From Heterobasidion occidentale (Eukaryota > Basidiomycota > Agaricomycetes > Russulales > Bondarzewiaceae): a DNA stretch of 64,000 nt. Below, piece after piece: positions 44,654 to 57,499 of the stretch. Both the position numbers and the translations under genes were made by a program. Within the stretch, counting starts at the first letter, position 1. The number at the start of each line of letters is the position of its first letter. The stretch spans positions 992,001 to 1,056,000 of the forward strand of contig JBCAQO010000007.1 of assembly GCA_039111635.1 (NCBI GenBank). The letters run 5' to 3'. Under the pieces are notes generated by a model, which worked only from the letters and a program-made list of their open reading frames with translations, made no database searches and was not told the DNA's origin.

Positions 44654-46384
44654 TCATTCCGACTCCCACACCAAATTCGGGACGACCTCCTCCAACCGGT
44701 CCATCAAATAGTCGTCGATCATAGGCGCACGAACCTTCATCGACTCGAGCATTAACATCTGGTCGTCTCTTCTGTCTTCCAAGGCCATGCCCAGAGTGAA
44801 CCACTCCCAGCTTCTCCAATAATCGTCAAGCTCACACTCCAGCCTCCGAAGCTGAGGTGCGAACAGGCTTCTATGGATATTCCCATCGTACTTGCTGAGG
44901 CCCCTGTCGTCCTGCTCGTAGAGCTTTGAGAACGCGCTCCAGGGGTTGAAGCCTTCGAGCGAGAGGTTCTTCGTGAGCGGCAACCTTCCGAAGCAGTGGA
45001 TGAACCAGTTCTGCGAGAGCCAGATCTTCGACGAGAGGTGGAAGCTCTCCACGCACTTGCGGACCGGGAGACACGAAAGCGCGACCAGTATGAGTTCTTG
45101 CGCCAGGGTATCGCGCGGTGGCTTTCCGATAGCGAACGAGATATGCACGTTGGCCATCGTCTCGTCGATCGGAGTCTGACAGATCGGAACGTTGCTGTCG
45201 GTGGTTTGGGACCCGAGGTCGGACCTTCCGCTGGTCTGAGAGGAGCCAGGAGCGGCTTGTGGCTCAGGCTCGTTGTAACCAGCGCACAACGACCAACGCC
45301 GTTCAGTGAGTTCGCCGATGTTCAATACCTGGAATGCGACACTAGATGGAAAGAGGTTGCACATGCCTCTCTCCAGGGCTCTCCACGCTGTGTCCCACGC
45401 CTCCATCGCACTAATGTGGATCAACGATAGTTTAAAGGTCGTCTTAGTCCCAAGTCTGATCTGAGCAAGGAAGTGGCCGCAATGCGAAATCAGGCCGTCG
45501 AGGTCGAGATATTCGAGGTTGGGAAGCTCCACGAACTCGTCCACGGTGCCCGTCGGGGTGCACGGGCCCCGGGGCTGCGGCCAAAAGCACCCCACGAGTG
45601 GCATGGGGGCCCGTCGCAGGGTGACGGTAAGATGGGTGAGTTGTGGCATGCCTCGGAGCGCCTTTACCATGCCATTGACGTTACTGATCGACATGGGGCA
45701 GGTGGTGTCGTATAGGGTGAGTCGCGTGACGGACGCGGCGAACAGGGGGGACCTCCAGTCGGGATCGGAGTTGATCAAGGTCACCCTTCGGAGGTAGGGG
45801 AAGGGGCCTTTGAGAAAATAGTCGCGAAGATGGAAGGGAGAAGGATCCTTGCGACAGACCATCGCAAACTCATGGAGATGAGGTGCGACACAGGAGTCCA
45901 GCGCGTTCGTCCACATGAAGAGGACGTCGCCGGGGCAGTCGAGGCGCAGGGTACGAATGCGTGGCGTGTGATCAAGGATGTGCAAGATGGAGTTTGTCTC
46001 CTCGAGCGTCGGAGAATCGACGCAAGAATAGTTGACGTCTAGGGGGACTCCGCAGCGAGCGCGTTCGAGAAGCGTCCTCGTTTCCTCCTCATTTTGGAGC
46101 CTGAACTCGGCCCAGAGACGGGGGATGCATAACGCAATGTCCCGCCACTGGTGGCAGACTCTGCTGAGCACTCTCCATGCTGAAGAGCGGTGGGAGGCTC
46201 TGAAGGGATTGACGATTTGGTGGAAGTGCTGGAACACCTGGAGCAACACCTCATTAGGAAGCCGATGGGTTTGCACGGGCACGGGTTCGAGGATGGTGGT
46301 GTTGCACCCGAGTTGGTTGGTTTGCGTGGAATCAAGTGGTCGGCTTTGAACCGTGGCTGAGGTGGTTGTGAGCGCGGCGGTCAT
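44654..46384 (-). CDS. F-box protein
   Basis: A single exon of 576 residues, ATG 46384 to TGA 44654. Near residues 41-90 an F-box is visible: HRLPNEVLLQVFQHFHQIVN followed by WRVLSRVCHQWRDIALCIPR and LWAEF, the typical LP.E.L..IF...W......VC..WR..A...P.LW pattern. The rest is a Leu-rich series (RIRTLRLDCPGDVLF, LRRVTLINSD, VTRLTLYDTTCP, LTHLTVTLRRAP, NLEYLDLDGLISHCG) like the irregular LRR of mushroom F-box proteins. Such proteins are expected to bind Skp1 and select substrates for SCF ubiquitin ligases; the target is unknown. These genes form large, rapidly evolving families in Agaricomycetes. It appears intact. Confidence 0.88.
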   Translation of the reverse strand: MTAALTTTSATVQSRPLDSTQTNQLGCNTTILEPVPVQTHRLPNEVLLQVFQHFHQIVNPFRASHRSSAWRVLSRVCHQWRDIALCIPRLWAEFRLQNEEETRTLLERARCGVPLDVNYSCVDSPTLEETNSILHILDHTPRIRTLRLDCPGDVLFMWTNALDSCVAPHLHEFAMVCRKDPSPFHLRDYFLKGPFPYLRRVTLINSDPDWRSPLFAASVTRLTLYDTTCPMSISNVNGMVKALRGMPQLTHLTVTLRRAPMPLVGCFWPQPRGPCTPTGTVDEFVELPNLEYLDLDGLISHCGHFLAQIRLGTKTTFKLSLIHISAMEAWDTAWRALERGMCNLFPSSVAFQVLNIGELTERRWSLCAGYNEPEPQAAPGSSQTSGRSDLGSQTTDSNVPICQTPIDETMANVHISFAIGKPPRDTLAQELILVALSCLPVRKCVESFHLSSKIWLSQNWFIHCFGRLPLTKNLSLEGFNPWSAFSKLYEQDDRGLSKYDGNIHRSLFAPQLRRLECELDDYWRSWEWFTLGMALEDRRDDQMLMLESMKVRAPMIDDYLMDRLEEVVPNLVWESE

Positions 46385-47302
46385 CTGTAGGGAGGCCCGT
46401 TAACATCTATTGGGCCAGACAGAGAATGTGGCAGGTAGTCGGACCTTGTATTCGAGTCTTGAATAAGAAAGATCGTGGCGAGATACGATACAAGGCAGGC
46501 GTGAAACCGGCAGAGGACAGAGATGGTTGGTAGACGAAAAGTCTGAAACCCTGTCCTGCCAGTGCCAGCGGGATTAAATACTGTAAGCATGTGGCAAATG
46601 AACAAGGAAAAACTCACAGATCACGTTACCGTTTGTTTGCCAAAGGGCGGTGAATTCGTTCTGGCGAGTTCTGTGGATTCAAGACCGCGTAGGTCCGCGA
46701 CATGCCAAGCTCCACAGGTAGCCTGCGCGCCCTCCAAATTCACAGCAACATGAAGAGATTTTGGAACCTTTCGCCCCATCACACAAGTCACCATATGGCA
46801 AAGATATGTCTTGTCATGCCATGTCAGCTCCTCGTAGTCGAACAGCGGGCAGTCATGCATCGTGTGGGGAATTGATACTGTTCGCCCCTATAGTCCAGAT
46901 ACGAGTGTTTGTATTCTAGGTAGACTTCAAGATATGAGCAGAAGACTGGCACTGCCAATTTTTCACAGTGCCCTGCTAATTCTCTGTTTGGGGTAAAAAT
47001 TGATGCCTTGAATGATGATAGAATACATACCTGATAGGAGGCGGGTTCGACGTCATGTACAAGCGATAGCGGGACGCTATGTATCACTGGATTTGTTCCG
47101 CCTTTTGCTGAAGGTAGGTAAATCGACGCAGGCTGTCAGTCGACGCGAAGTCGGACTGCCAGGAAAAAATCGAACGCGTCAGTGCATGTGATCCATCAGG
47201 TGATCGTCACGACAGTCATCTCCCTCGACGGTCTCGCGTTTCCTAAGCTCTCTTCGCCTCTGCAGTTTCCTCCTCACTATTTTTTGGACCACAAAAGAGG
47301 GG
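46385..47302. other. Divergent intergenic region, F-box / RET1
   Basis: 918 bp between divergent starts. No gene is supported; an 87-codon and a 79-codon minus-strand frame at 46621-47087 lack motifs. Confidence 0.45.
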
Positions 47303-50300
47303 ATGGCAGAGACTGATGATCACGACGAGTGGAGTCAGTTAAATCAAACGGACTGGCGCGGCCTAGGCCTGACTGACCCAATCAAAAATGTTGAGGTGTG
47401 TTACGTCTATTTATGCTTGTCATCCCGCTAGAAAGGACTACTTGTAGGACAAATGGCTCTTGTTGCCAGCCTTCTTGAAGGTCAAAGGTCTGGTGAAACA
47501 ACACATCGACTCTTTCAATTACTTCGTGGACGTCGACATCAAGAACATATTGAAAGCCAATAACAAGGTCACGTCTGATGTGGATCCCCGGTTTTGGCTG
47601 AAGTATACAGATATTCATGTTGGATTCCCTGACCGGACGGATGCCGACGCTATCGACAAGAGTGTCACCCCTCACGAATGTCGCTTGCGCGACACCACAT
47701 ATAGCGCGCCCATCCTTGTCACCATACAGTATACGAGAGGTCGCAGTGTGGTGCGCCGAGCCAATGTGAACATCGGTCGCCTGCCTATCATGCTTCGAAG
47801 CAATAAATGCGTACTTACGGGGCGCACGGAGGCTCAGTTAGCTCGTATGACTGAATGCCCGTTAGATCCTGGCGGCTACTTCGTTGTAAAAGGTACAGAG
47901 AAGGTTATTTTGGTTCAGGAGCAGCTAAGCAAAAATCGTATCATTGTGGAGACGGATCCCGTCAAAGGCGTTGTCCAATCTTCATGCACATCGTATGTGC
48001 ACTGTGTCGATCCGAAATTCAATCGGCTGCTCATTTCGACTTTAGATCCACACATGGCGGGCTGAAGTCGAAAACCTATGTCGCCACCAAAAAGGGAAAA
48101 ATATACCTCCGGCACAATTCCATACATGAAGATGTTCCCATTGTCATCGCTTTGAAAGCACTCGGCATCCAATCTGACAAGGAGATCCTCCTCCTTACTG
48201 CCGGAAATTCAGAAGCGTATAAGAACTCCTTCGCTCCCAATCTGGAGGATGCGGCCCGTCTGGGAATATTCACGCGTCATCAGGCCCTGGAGTGGATAGG
48301 AAGTCGCGTGAAGGTAAATCGACGAGTTGCTGGTCCGAGAAGGCCTGCGTGGGAGGAGGCTCTCGAGGCGCTGGCTACGATTGTATTGGCACATGTGCCT
48401 GTCGTGGGCTTAGATTTCAGGTCTAAAGCTATCTTTGTCGCAACAATGACACGACGCGTCTTGATGGCTGTGGACGACGAAAAGATGGTCGATGACCGCG
48501 ACTACGTGGGAAACAAGCGACTGGAACTGTAAGTACCGTCGCCTTCAATCTTCTCGTTGTCGATTTATCTGATCTTGATTGCAATTAATAGTGCTGGCCA
48601 ACTACTCGCTCTACTCTTCGAAGATCTCTTTAAGACCTTCAACACTAATCTTAAGTCTGCGATCGACAAAGTTCTTAAAAAACCTTCGCGAACCAACGAA
48701 TTCGATGCATGGAACACCATGCAGTTCCAGGGCGATCACATTACTGCGGGTTTTGTACGCGCCATCTCGACGGGGAACTGGTCACTCAAGCGTTTCCGTA
48801 TGGACCGAGCCGGCGTCACACATGTCCTTTCGCGCCTGAGTTTTATCTCAGCACTGGGAATGATGACACGCATCTCTTCTCAATTTGAGAAGACGCGGAA
48901 GGTCAGCGGACCTCGTGCACTGCAGCCAAGTCAGTGGGGTATGTTGTGCCCTAGTGATACTCCCGAAGGAGAGGCATGCGGCTTGGTCAAAAATCTAGCG
49001 CTGATGACACATATCACAACCGATGTAGAGGAGGAGCCCATCATTAAAGTCGCATACATGCTTGGCGTAGAGGGTATGTTGCACCTCCATTTCAGGCATG
49101 GTTATTTTACGTTTAACTCTTTCTCCGTTTTAGATATCAGCCAGGCTACTGGGACAGAGATCTATGGCCCTAATGCCTTCGTTGTCAATGTGAATGGAAC
49201 CATCATGGGTCTCACTCGTTTCCCGACCCGTTTCGTCCATAATTTCCGTCGCCTTAGACGCGCAGGGCGGGTCAGTGAGTTTGTCAGCGTCTACATCAAC
49301 CATCATCACCATACAGTCAATATTGCCAGCGATGGAGGACGGATATGTAGGCCTATGATCATCGTGGATAACGGACAACCTATGGTCACGTCTGAGCACA
49401 TTTTGGTGAGTGTAGATCGTCTATAGATGAAACAATGTCTTTTTTGCTAATCGGGTAATCCAGTTACTAAAACAGGGCAAATTGGAGTTCGATGATTTTT
49501 TGCGACGCGGCCTCGTCGAATATCTGGACGTGAATGAAGAGAACGACTCTTACATTGCCCTGTACGAACCCGATGTCACTCCAACAACGACCCACCTCGA
49601 GATTGAACCTTTCACTCTTCTCGGAGCGGTCGCTGGTCTCATTCCCTACCCCCATCACAATCAATCTCCTCGCAATACTTACCAGTGTGCTATGGGTAAA
49701 CAAGCAATCGGTGCTATAGGCTACAACCAATTCAATCGTATCGACACCCTTCTTTACCTGTCTGTATATCCGCAACAACCAATGGTCAAGACGAAAACCA
49801 TCGAATTGGTGGGGTACGACAAACTTCCCGCGGGACAGAATGCTACAGTGGCTGTCATGAGCTATTCAGGTTACGATATCGAAGATGCATTGATCCTCAA
49901 CAAGGTAATTCAACGCGGTGACATATAGAACAACTACTCATTTGTGCGAATAATAGGCCAGTCTGGACAGAGGATATGGGCGATGCCAAGTTCTTCGAAA
50001 GAACGCAACGCTTATCCGTAAATATCCCAATGGAACGTAAGCATGATCCAACTCATTCTTCAATATATTGAGACTTGATACTCTCCAGGTTCGATCGATT
50101 GGCAGATGCGCCAGCAGATGAAAATGGACAAATTCAAAAGAAGTTTGACATCATTCAGCTTGACGGTCTTGCTGGTGTCGGTGAACGCGTTGACCCTGGG
50201 GACGTCTATATCAACAAGCAATCACCAACGAACGCCAACGATAACTCCTTTACAGGCCAAGCGGCCTCCGTACCATACAAAAATGCTCCAATGACCTACA

Positions 50301-51536
50301 AGTCGCCTGTCGCTGGGCATATTGACAAGGTCATGATCTCAGATACAGAGAATGACCAGACCTTGATCAAGGTCTTGATCCGACAAACGAGGAGACCCGA
50401 GCTCGGCGACAAGTTTTCATCGAGGCATGGTCAGAGGGGCGTTTGTGGGCTGATCGTGAATCAAGAGGACATGCCATTCAACGATCAGGGGATTGTTCCT
50501 GGTGAGCGCTTTCGTTTGACGGGCACCGTGGCAATGAAATGATTACGCCATGGGACTAGATACCATCATGAACCCTCACGGTTTCCCTCACGGATGACAG
50601 TTGGTAAGATGATAGAACTGCTTGCAGGGAAGGTACGTCTCCTTCCGCAATCCGGTTTGATCATGTACGGACCTACGCGCTGTGGGGCAGGCGGGTGTTC
50701 TAGCCGGAAAACTTCAATATGGTACAGCGTTTGGAGGATCGAAGGTGCGCTCCACTCCGCCCTAGTTAGGTATGGGCCATCAAACAGATCTCGTCTTTCC
50801 GATAGGTGGAAGACATGTCAAGAATTCTTATCGATCACGGGTTCAGCTACGCTGGGAAGGACATGCTTACCAGCGGTATCACCGGCGAGCCTATGGAAGC
50901 ATATGTATACTTTGGACCGATATACTATCAGGTAAGCCTTTATGCATTACTTGCAAGGCCATGTGCTGATTGCCTGTCTAGAAACTCAGTAAGAAGACAT
51001 TACTTGTCCTGTGCGGAAACTCGGCTGAATAATTTCAGAACACATGGTGATGGACAAGATGCATGCCCGAGCAAGGTACAGTCTCGACATTCTCAGGGAC
51101 ATGGTCTGCATCCGATAACTAATAATTTCCCAATCTAGAGGACCACGTGCAACGCTAACACGACAGCCTACCGAAGGTCGTTCCCGAGAGGGTGGTCTGC
51201 GCCTTGGCGAGATGGAGCGAGACTGCCTTATCGGCTATGGCGCGACGCAATTGCTCCTCGAGCGCCTGATGATTTCATCCGACAAGTTCGAAGTCAATGC
51301 TTGCCAGGATTGTGGTCTGTTGGGATACAATGGCTGGTGCCCATTCTGCAAGAGTTCCAAGAAGATGGCACAGCTCACTATCCCTTACGCTGCAAAACTT
51401 CTTTTCCAGGAGGTAAGTACGCTATGTTTGCTCCGCAATCAGTTGGATGGCTGTAGAGTGGTCTAACCGCTCTGCTCCCCTTTTCTAGCTAATGGCCATG
51501 AACGTTGTTCCGCGTTTGGTTCTCGACGATGCTTGA
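47303..51536 (+). CDS. RET1: RNA polymerase III second-largest subunit RPC2
   Basis: The beta-like subunit of RNA polymerase III, which makes tRNA and 5S rRNA. ATG 47303 gives [20 protein letters not shown]; the next exon has DKW followed by [20 protein letters not shown], the Pol III rather than Pol II/Pol I form. Further blocks: [189 protein letters not shown]. The zinc ribbon [16 protein letters not shown] follows, and the end [15 protein letters not shown] with TGA at 51534-51536. Many small introns, for example at about 47998-48051. In MNPHGFPSRMT (50570-50600) one base is missing, which breaks the frame; see findings. Confidence 0.93.
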
Positions 51537-52685
51537 TGGGCGCAGGGAGTGTTTTGTTCTGCGTTTGTACTGTTTATTTATTTACATCCATGTTACGTTG
51601 CCGCAGTGTATTTCACAGCAAGATGTATCCTATCAGACGGCTAGAAGTACGTGCCCTTTCGAAGTCGAAGCTACGGACACCTTGAAACGACATTGTGGGC
51701 AAGTGTAATTGAGAACTCCGTTGATGCGTCATCACAGAAGAGCCCGGTGAACTCTTAGCGATGCCACCTTCATGGAGACTCGCATGTTCCGTGCGAACAC
51801 ATGGGTAAAGTATAGGAACGACTATAGCTACGGATCAACGTCTATGGTGCGCAAGGTCTGCTATAATTACATCGCTTGAAAACCTATGCAGATACCCGAC
51901 ATACCGGGCAATATAGATCATGCGCTTATTGAAGCTGCAATGTAGGCTCCGTGTCTGTATCCGAACACATTTAGAACGAAGTCACAAGGACCGCTTCAAC
52001 ACCATAGCGCCGTACAGCCTACATATGGAGTTCCTGTCCCGGTACACCTAATAAGACCCGTGTCCTCTGGACGTACTCAAAGTTTTGTATTCCGGAGGTT
52101 GTGAGAACCGTTGAATGTAGACACTAAGCCGGTTCGGTATCTGGCCCGGCGGAAACATAGCTCTATAACTTGTTCATGGCGCATGCGGGACTATGGGGAA
52201 GAATATGGGCGTTTTGTTCTTTTTCGGTAGCGCCATTGCTTCAGCTGAGAAACGACATGCCCAAGACGATAATGCGCGCTAACCAGTAGAAGGATGTTAC
52301 AAATTTTATACTTCATTACGTCCCATCTCATTGCCAGTGTCAACGGAAGTAAGAATGACAGGCGGTCTAACAGCCAAAAAAAACATCGTCGCTGCAGTGG
52401 GGAAACCGTGTGATTGATTCTCCGGTTTGCTGATGCATGCCGAAAACGCTAGAGGCACTCAAGACGTCTCATGATATTATTCTAAAATTATAATCGCTAC
52501 TCCCTCAAATCTAATGCTCCGCTCAGCAAACTACAACGGTGCTCTCAATCTGTAAAAGAATTTAGGGACAACTCACGCCAAAAGTTCTTAGTGGCTGAAA
52601 CTATTTACTTATAAGTCGCGGAGTTTCACGGATATGGCGGGCCGTGTCGTTGCGTGGCCCCTCGTCTTCTTGCTCTCCGTCAACC
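51537..52685. other. Intergenic, 1.15 kb
   Basis: No gene, repeat or RNA is recognised. It should include the RET1 terminator region and the UBC7 promoter. Confidence 0.45.
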
Positions 52686-53936
52686 ATGAACTCACGAGGA
52701 TCGGGGAGCTCAACGGCCTTGAGGCGACTTATGACTGAGTATAAGCAACTAACATCAGGAGGTACGCAGTGAGAATCGGGTGCAATAGTCACTGGCGACG
52801 ACTTCAATGTATCGTGGATTTGCTCATTTGATCACGAAATACAGGCTCTCCAGATGGCATGTTCACTGCTGGTGAGCTCGGGTTCTCATTCGACAGTGCC
52901 GGATCTCTATCATGACAGAATTTGCCCTCTACCGTGATTGATGCGTGTAGGCCCGATCTCCGAGTCCGACTTCTTCACCTGGGAGGCTTTGATCTGCGGG
53001 CCTAAGGACACGCCGTTTGTCCGCACTATTACTTCTCCCCTTTGTATTACACTCCACGACGCTCAAAATGATTTTGAACTTCACACAGGAGGGCGGTGTG
53101 TTTGCGGCGAAATTGACTTTTGTGAGTCTGCACCAAGCAGTTCAAATGCTTCGGCAAGCTGACGTGTCTCTGCACAATCCATTCGTGAATACAAAGCCAT
53201 CCGATTATCCTCTATCTCCATTCAAGATGAAGTTTGAGCCCCCACTCTTCCATCCGAACAGTGAGTTCATCAGCTGTTCAGACATGTACTCCAGCCTCAC
53301 CTCCGGTCTACCGCTCCTCTGACTCCTCCGAAAATGACGCAATCTCTCATTGCGCACCTGCCAAACAACTCATGGGTCTTCCTGAACCACGGCTCCCGTT
53401 CTCCCCTCATGCATGTAATGCTCGAATAACCAGTCTACCCCGATGGCAATGTCTGCATATCGATCCTACACACACCAGGTGATGATCCACTGATGTACGA
53501 GCAAGCTTCTGAGCGCTGGAGCCCCGTGCAAAGTGTCGAGAAAGTCATCCTCAGCGTCATTTCTATGCTTGCCGGTTCGTACATGCCTTGCAATATTGCC
53601 ATATCTATCCTGTGAAATCGCATGATTACGATTACGATCGCGATCAAACGCTGCGTGTTTCCCGTGACGTTTCTTCCATCTTCGCCTTCCCTTTTCCCCC
53701 GACGCTTGATGACATCTTTTGTGAAAACAGAGCCGAATTTAGAGAGTGGTGCCAACATTGATTGTTGCAAGCTTTATCGTGATAACAAGGCGGTAAGTGG
53801 TCACCCTGCATCTTGTGTCTTACTCCACAGCGTTTCACTGATAATTCTTCATCTCCTTTGCCAAATGGGTCAATGGTCACGATAGGAATACGAAATGATA
53901 ATCCGGGAATCTATCAATGAACAACTTGGTTTGTAA
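52686..53936 (+). CDS. UBC7: Ubiquitin-conjugating enzyme E2, UBC7/UBE2G2 (ERAD)
   Basis: An E2 that builds Lys48 chains on misfolded ER proteins with Hrd1- or Doa10-type ligases. ATG 52686 gives [20 protein letters not shown] with QLTSG; then [19 protein letters not shown] and [41 protein letters not shown], and the active-site segment [20 protein letters not shown] with the Cys and the UBE2G acidic insertion. [39 protein letters not shown] and the end [16 protein letters not shown] follow, stopping at 53934-53936. About seven introns. GPI..SDFF.WEALI.GP.DT and the ...LGL ending are typical of Ubc7 and separate it from the UBE2G1-like gene at 33021. Length about 170 residues, as usual. Confidence 0.9.
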
Positions 53937-54619
53937 TAAATGTAAAGAACGGCCTTTGCGCCACAAATAGCTGTATCATCTTCATTGCAGTCAATAACAA
54001 CCGCGATCCGACTTCAAAGATCCATTTGGCAAGGCCAACGCCCATGTCATCTACGTCTATCCAATGGTCATTGCTCCCTGCTCTTGTCGCGTCGTTCAAT
54101 GATATCGTAATGAACAAACCTTCCATGCAAAACGCAACGACAACTTCCTCCGGCATCACGCCACAGGTCCTTGCGAAGCGAGCTATGCATTTGCAGCGAC
54201 GCCACCGGACTGTGTGCCTCCATTTAATCCGCTTTTCAATGAGAGTCCAGATAACGAACGTGACCTCGCACATTATCCAGCTGATTGACTCAATCCGATA
54301 CTGCTGTCGTCATACGAGTGCGGGTGTGCAGCTGATGCCCACGCGCGCGCCAATTCGCAAGACCGTCTGGTACAGCCATCCTTGAAGAAGATCTCATTAC
54401 TAGCTAACCAATGGTTCATTATCCCAAATTAGGTGTGGAGCGTCATTAGAAGAATACAGCTATACGAAACACTAACCAATCTCAAGTGTATGCTCCAGGG
54501 AAGTGAATGAATAAATTAAACTGCTCGACCACCTATACATCCTCGAGATTGCCCCGTGTCTTTCATCTCATATCGTACTTAGGCAACAGTATATGCCGCG
54601 TCTGAAGATAGAGGTGGCT
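53937..54619. other. Intergenic between convergent genes
   Basis: 683 bp. Two overlapping 119-codon open frames on opposite strands (about 53914-54385) show no conserved motif and are not called. Confidence 0.4.
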
Positions 54620-56381
54620 TCAAGGGCGTTCTTTGAAGACGCGCTCGTCGAATCCTGCGCCCTTATGCCCGAAGATGTGGCGTGAAACGTACTCGTTCCG
54701 GAATAGACCCTCGGGGTCTACATCCTCAAGTAGACGACGGAAATCGTCAAAGCGTGGATAGAGTGCGCGTAGCCTGTCGGGCCGCAAATGATGGGCCTTT
54801 GCCCAGTGAGGTCGCCCACCATGCCGTATCACGATCGCCTCAAATCGGCGAAATAGTTGACGGTAAGGGACGTTGAATCCGTAAGGCCTGTATCGATTAG
54901 TGAGATTGACACACAATACAGACTGAGAAAGACGCTTACTTATATTGTATGATCCCAATCCAGCACATGCGCTGACCGTAGCTCGGGCTCAACCAAACAT
55001 CATCTGCTTCTGAGAAGCGCACTTCCAAGGCGCAATGTGGGCGCAAACCAGTGGGGTCTGCAAACTCGTCCTCAAACCAGCCGCGCAATTCGCGCAAACA
55101 GGCCTGCGTATTTTCGTAAGGGAGCGCCCACTCTGTCGTGTGCTGTCGATACTGAAAGTATACATGTCAGGGAGCTGTCGCACAGGGCAAGAGATAAGGA
55201 AAGGGGCTATGGACATTGAGCGCACCTTGCAGTCTAGATTGAATATGTTGAGACTATTGTCGACGGAGACGGTGCGGTTATTGACAAGCCAGGAAGTGAA
55301 TCTCCCGATCCAGATATTGAGAGGAGGAATGAAGCGACCGAGGAAAAGAAGGAATTGGACGACATGGTAGCCAATCAATGAATGCCAAAGCCAGCTTCCC
55401 ACAGGGCGTTTTGGCTGTGATCATGTCAACTCCTCCGACACATCGACCGATATTGATCCAACTCACTTCGAGCGTTTTGTCCATGGTGCTCAATCGCATA
55501 TCTCCAGCCTGCGGCCACCACCAGAAGCGAACGTATTCAGCACTACTGACCATCTCGTCAAGGTTGTCCACGATCGAGTCGAATTTGAAAGTTTCCTGAA
55601 CCTCGCGCAAACGAAATGCTGGGGTTACTAGAAGTTGTACATCGAGAATGAGGCCCGTGCTTCCAAGACCGCATAGGGAAGCAAGAAAAAGATCCGGCCG
55701 GTCGGAACGGGAGCATCGCACTCTGGAACCATTAGCGAGCAGAAGGGTAAGTTGTTGTACATGGGTTGAAAGTATTTGGTGGGTAATGCCCGTGCCGTGG
55801 GTGGCCGTGGTGACCATTCCGGCAAGAGTTTGTTCAGAGATGGAGCCGAGATTGATCATGGCGAGCCCATGGGCTTCGAGCCCCGCATGGAGGCGTTGGA
55901 GAGTGATTCCACCCTGGGCGCGCACAGAACGCTTCTCGGCATTGACCTTGTGGATAAATAAAATCAGTCTTCGTGCCTGACGATGAAGCAACTCCGCATC
56001 CCGGACATGTCTCCGATGAAGAGAGATATCGGAGCGACAAACATGTACAAACAAGATAAGCCTCTTCCGCGATGCTCACCTCGATGATGTTATTCAACTT
56101 GCCCATCCGTACCATGTAACCACTCGTGCATGCGAGATCGCTTGGCGAGTGTCCAACACCCACCGCTCGCACTGTCTGGCCTTCCCTGCGTGCCAACTCG
56201 AGTATGAGCTCGCACTGATACTCAGTCTCCGGTTCGTATACAGCAAGTGGTGTGCATCGAAAGGTTCGACCCCAGTTTGGAAGACTGCTTCGGACGAAGA
56301 CGGCGTGACGGTGATAGGCCGAAGGAGGGCATAGATGTCCTCGAGGGGGATGTGAGACAATGAGCTTAGAGTGGGATCCAT
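54620..56381 (-). CDS. ALO1: D-arabinono-1,4-lactone oxidase
   Basis: An FAD enzyme that performs the last step of erythroascorbate synthesis in fungi, usually on the mitochondrial outer membrane. ATG 56381 gives MDPTLSSLSHIPLEDIYALL; the conserved core then reads NWGRTFRCTPLAVYEPETE, REGQTVRAVGVGHSPSDLAC (FAD-binding GxGHSxSD), GGITLQRLHAGLEAHGLAMI, GSISEQTLAGMVTTATHGTG, LCGLGSTGLILDVQLLVTPA and YVRFWWWPQAGDMRLSTMD. A hydrophobic patch follows (SWLWHSLIGYHVVQFLLFLG), then NSLNIFNLDCK, HCALEVRFSEADDVWLSPSY-like text, GRPHWAKAHHL and RNEYVSRHIFG, ending at 54620. HWAK is the family's C-terminal signature. Several introns. Near 56275 the frame breaks by one base in an AAA run (ttt on the plus strand); this looks like a consensus error. 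Confidence 0.88.
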
Positions 56382-57399
56382 GGGGGGCACCGGAGGTGTT
56401 GCGGATTGATTTTAGGAGAGCGGGCTTTATAAGTTTTTCTGGACTGTGATGTTGATGACATGAACGTGAAGCCGATCGATTTGTACGAGTCAGAGAAATA
56501 CCTGCAGATGCTCAACACGCATCGCCTTGAGTCTCTAACCGAGGTACTGGCGCGGGAAACAGCCGTGGGCCGAGGGAGCTGTTTGTTCTACCTGATGAAA
56601 TCCATCTGCATAAGAAAAAAATTGAGTTTTTCTTTCAGCGTCTGACGCGATCCGGCCACCCATGCGTGCCGGAACCAACGCCAGCACAGGGCTCGCTGAT
56701 TCCCGTTCCGTTTTGGCCACGATACTCTCTTGACCCCGCATGTGCGATCATCCGTGCAAGAAGCCTGTCTAGCTGCATGGATCTTGGATGCAGACCTCTC
56801 CTGAGAGGTTCACTGGCATTGACGTGCTACCGCGAAGGATATGCACCCGTGCTTACCACAGCTTACCACTAGACCTGGGCAAAAATGATCACCCCGGATA
56901 AGGAATTTCTATCCGCCAGTCTGAGACTTGTGACGCCACAGCGGCGGAGCGGATGCCCACATTTGAGTGAGTACCTGTCGCCATGACGGTGTGCAGGCTG
57001 TCCAACGGGAGGCTAGCGGCGTGGACTACTCGTGGACTCCGGACTCTGAGTTCAAGGACTTTGATTTTGCGCAATTGGACCCATCAGATAAGACGGTCTC
57101 CCCCAAGACACGTTACACTTCACAAGTGGCAACACAACGATGCGAGATATTGGCACGAAGGACGTAAGAAGTAAATCTCAACCGCTTGCCAACATGAGTA
57201 TTCGAGTGTTAACAGTTGCACACAAGCTGGCGTCAACACAGACGATGGAGATGATGGAGATGCAGGGAAAGAGCAGACGCCGCTGCGATGGCCGGACTGT
57301 GACCGGATTTAGCCGTTCTGGTCCGGAGATTGCCGCGGACCGCGCGGTAATGGCATCATCCGTTCGCTGAATCTCCATCGAGCACGATGAAGCAGACAT
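56382..57399. other. Intergenic up to assembly gap
   Basis: 1.02 kb; no gene recognised. The 100 bp next to the gap do not resemble the sequence left of unit A (before 7836), so the duplication does not visibly extend to this side. Confidence 0.45.
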
Positions 57400-57499
57400 N
57401 NNNNNNNNNNNNNNNNNNNNNNNNNNNNNNNNNNNNNNNNNNNNNNNNNNNNNNNNNNNNNNNNNNNNNNNNNNNNNNNNNNNNNNNNNNNNNNNNNNN
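57400..57499. other. Assembly gap, 100 N
   Basis: Exactly 100 N. The duplicated unit B starts at the first base after it, as expected when an assembler breaks a contig at a repeat. Confidence 0.98.

Noticed and set aside
48050..48065. Apparent frame change in RET1 at the TGA near 48063
   Set aside because: A GTATGT...TTTAG intron at about 47998-48051 joins SSCTS to [12 protein letters not shown] in frame, so the gene is not broken here.
53914..54385. Two overlapping 119-codon frames on opposite strands
   Set aside because: Mutually exclusive, without known motifs; likely chance in a 3' intergenic region.
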